NCBI GenBank assembly: GCA_003133815.1
Contig: PKZR01000026.1
Span: 197-7,374 of the forward strand
Direction: 5' to 3'
Length of the DNA: 7,178 nt
From: Limisphaerales bacterium
GTDB lineage: Bacteria > Verrucomicrobiota > Verrucomicrobiia > Limisphaerales > UBA11358
Shown: in pieces, positions 7,175 to 7,178 of the stretch
How positions within the stretch are numbered: position 1 is the stretch's first letter
Layout: each line of letters starts with the position of its first letter
Made by a program: the position numbers and the translations under genes
Notes under the pieces: generated by a model
Databases searched by the model: none
What the model was told of the DNA's origin: nothing
Seen by the model: only the letters and a program-made list of their open reading frames with translations

Positions 7175-7178
7175 AAAT

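Overview
The window looks like a chromosomal segment from a GC-rich member of the Verrucomicrobiota, probably near the Pedosphaera/Limisphaerales group. That placement rests on the style of the DnaB N-terminus at the left edge, a lineage-type alanine-rich hypothetical protein, and short CCCCGT-type palindromes between genes. It is a recognition-level inference, not a search result.

Layout: positions 1-582 (minus) hold the 5' part of dnaB, the replicative helicase, cut by the window edge. Positions 583-1024 contain no convincing gene. They hold a candidate dnaB promoter, an inverted-repeat element at 761-872 enclosing two hairpins, and a good intrinsic terminator (942-1003) for the next minus-strand gene. 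Positions 1025-1762 (minus) encode a 245-aa helical protein of unknown function. It is divergent from a 690-aa plus-strand protein (1948-4020) with a SEC-C zinc-binding motif, a long coiled coil and a RelE/ParE-like C-terminal domain. A perfect 9-bp inverted repeat lies between the two. Positions 4021-4286 are intergenic and carry palindromic repeats. Positions 4287-5327 (plus) encode an unrecognised 346-aa protein. Positions 5328-5606 hold small inverted repeats and a 36-codon remnant of carB.

Immediately right of the carB remnant, base composition becomes visibly AT-richer and a compact three-gene operon begins: (1) an 80-aa protein that is essentially only the colicin E3/cloacin-type ribonuclease domain, with the catalytic Asp-His-Glu and C-terminal Arg visible; (2) a 103-aa acidic protein, 9 nt downstream, the candidate antitoxin; (3) a 320-aa ImmA/IrrE-family zinc metallopeptidase whose ATG overlaps the stop of gene 2 by one base. 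I read this as a toxin-antitoxin module with a built-in protease, probably acquired horizontally. The expected logic is that an rRNA-cleaving enzyme is held in check by gene 2, and the protease regulates or destroys one of the two under some cue. The first gene's family is well supported by the sequence; the roles of the other two in the circuit are inferred. This is the most interesting part of the window.
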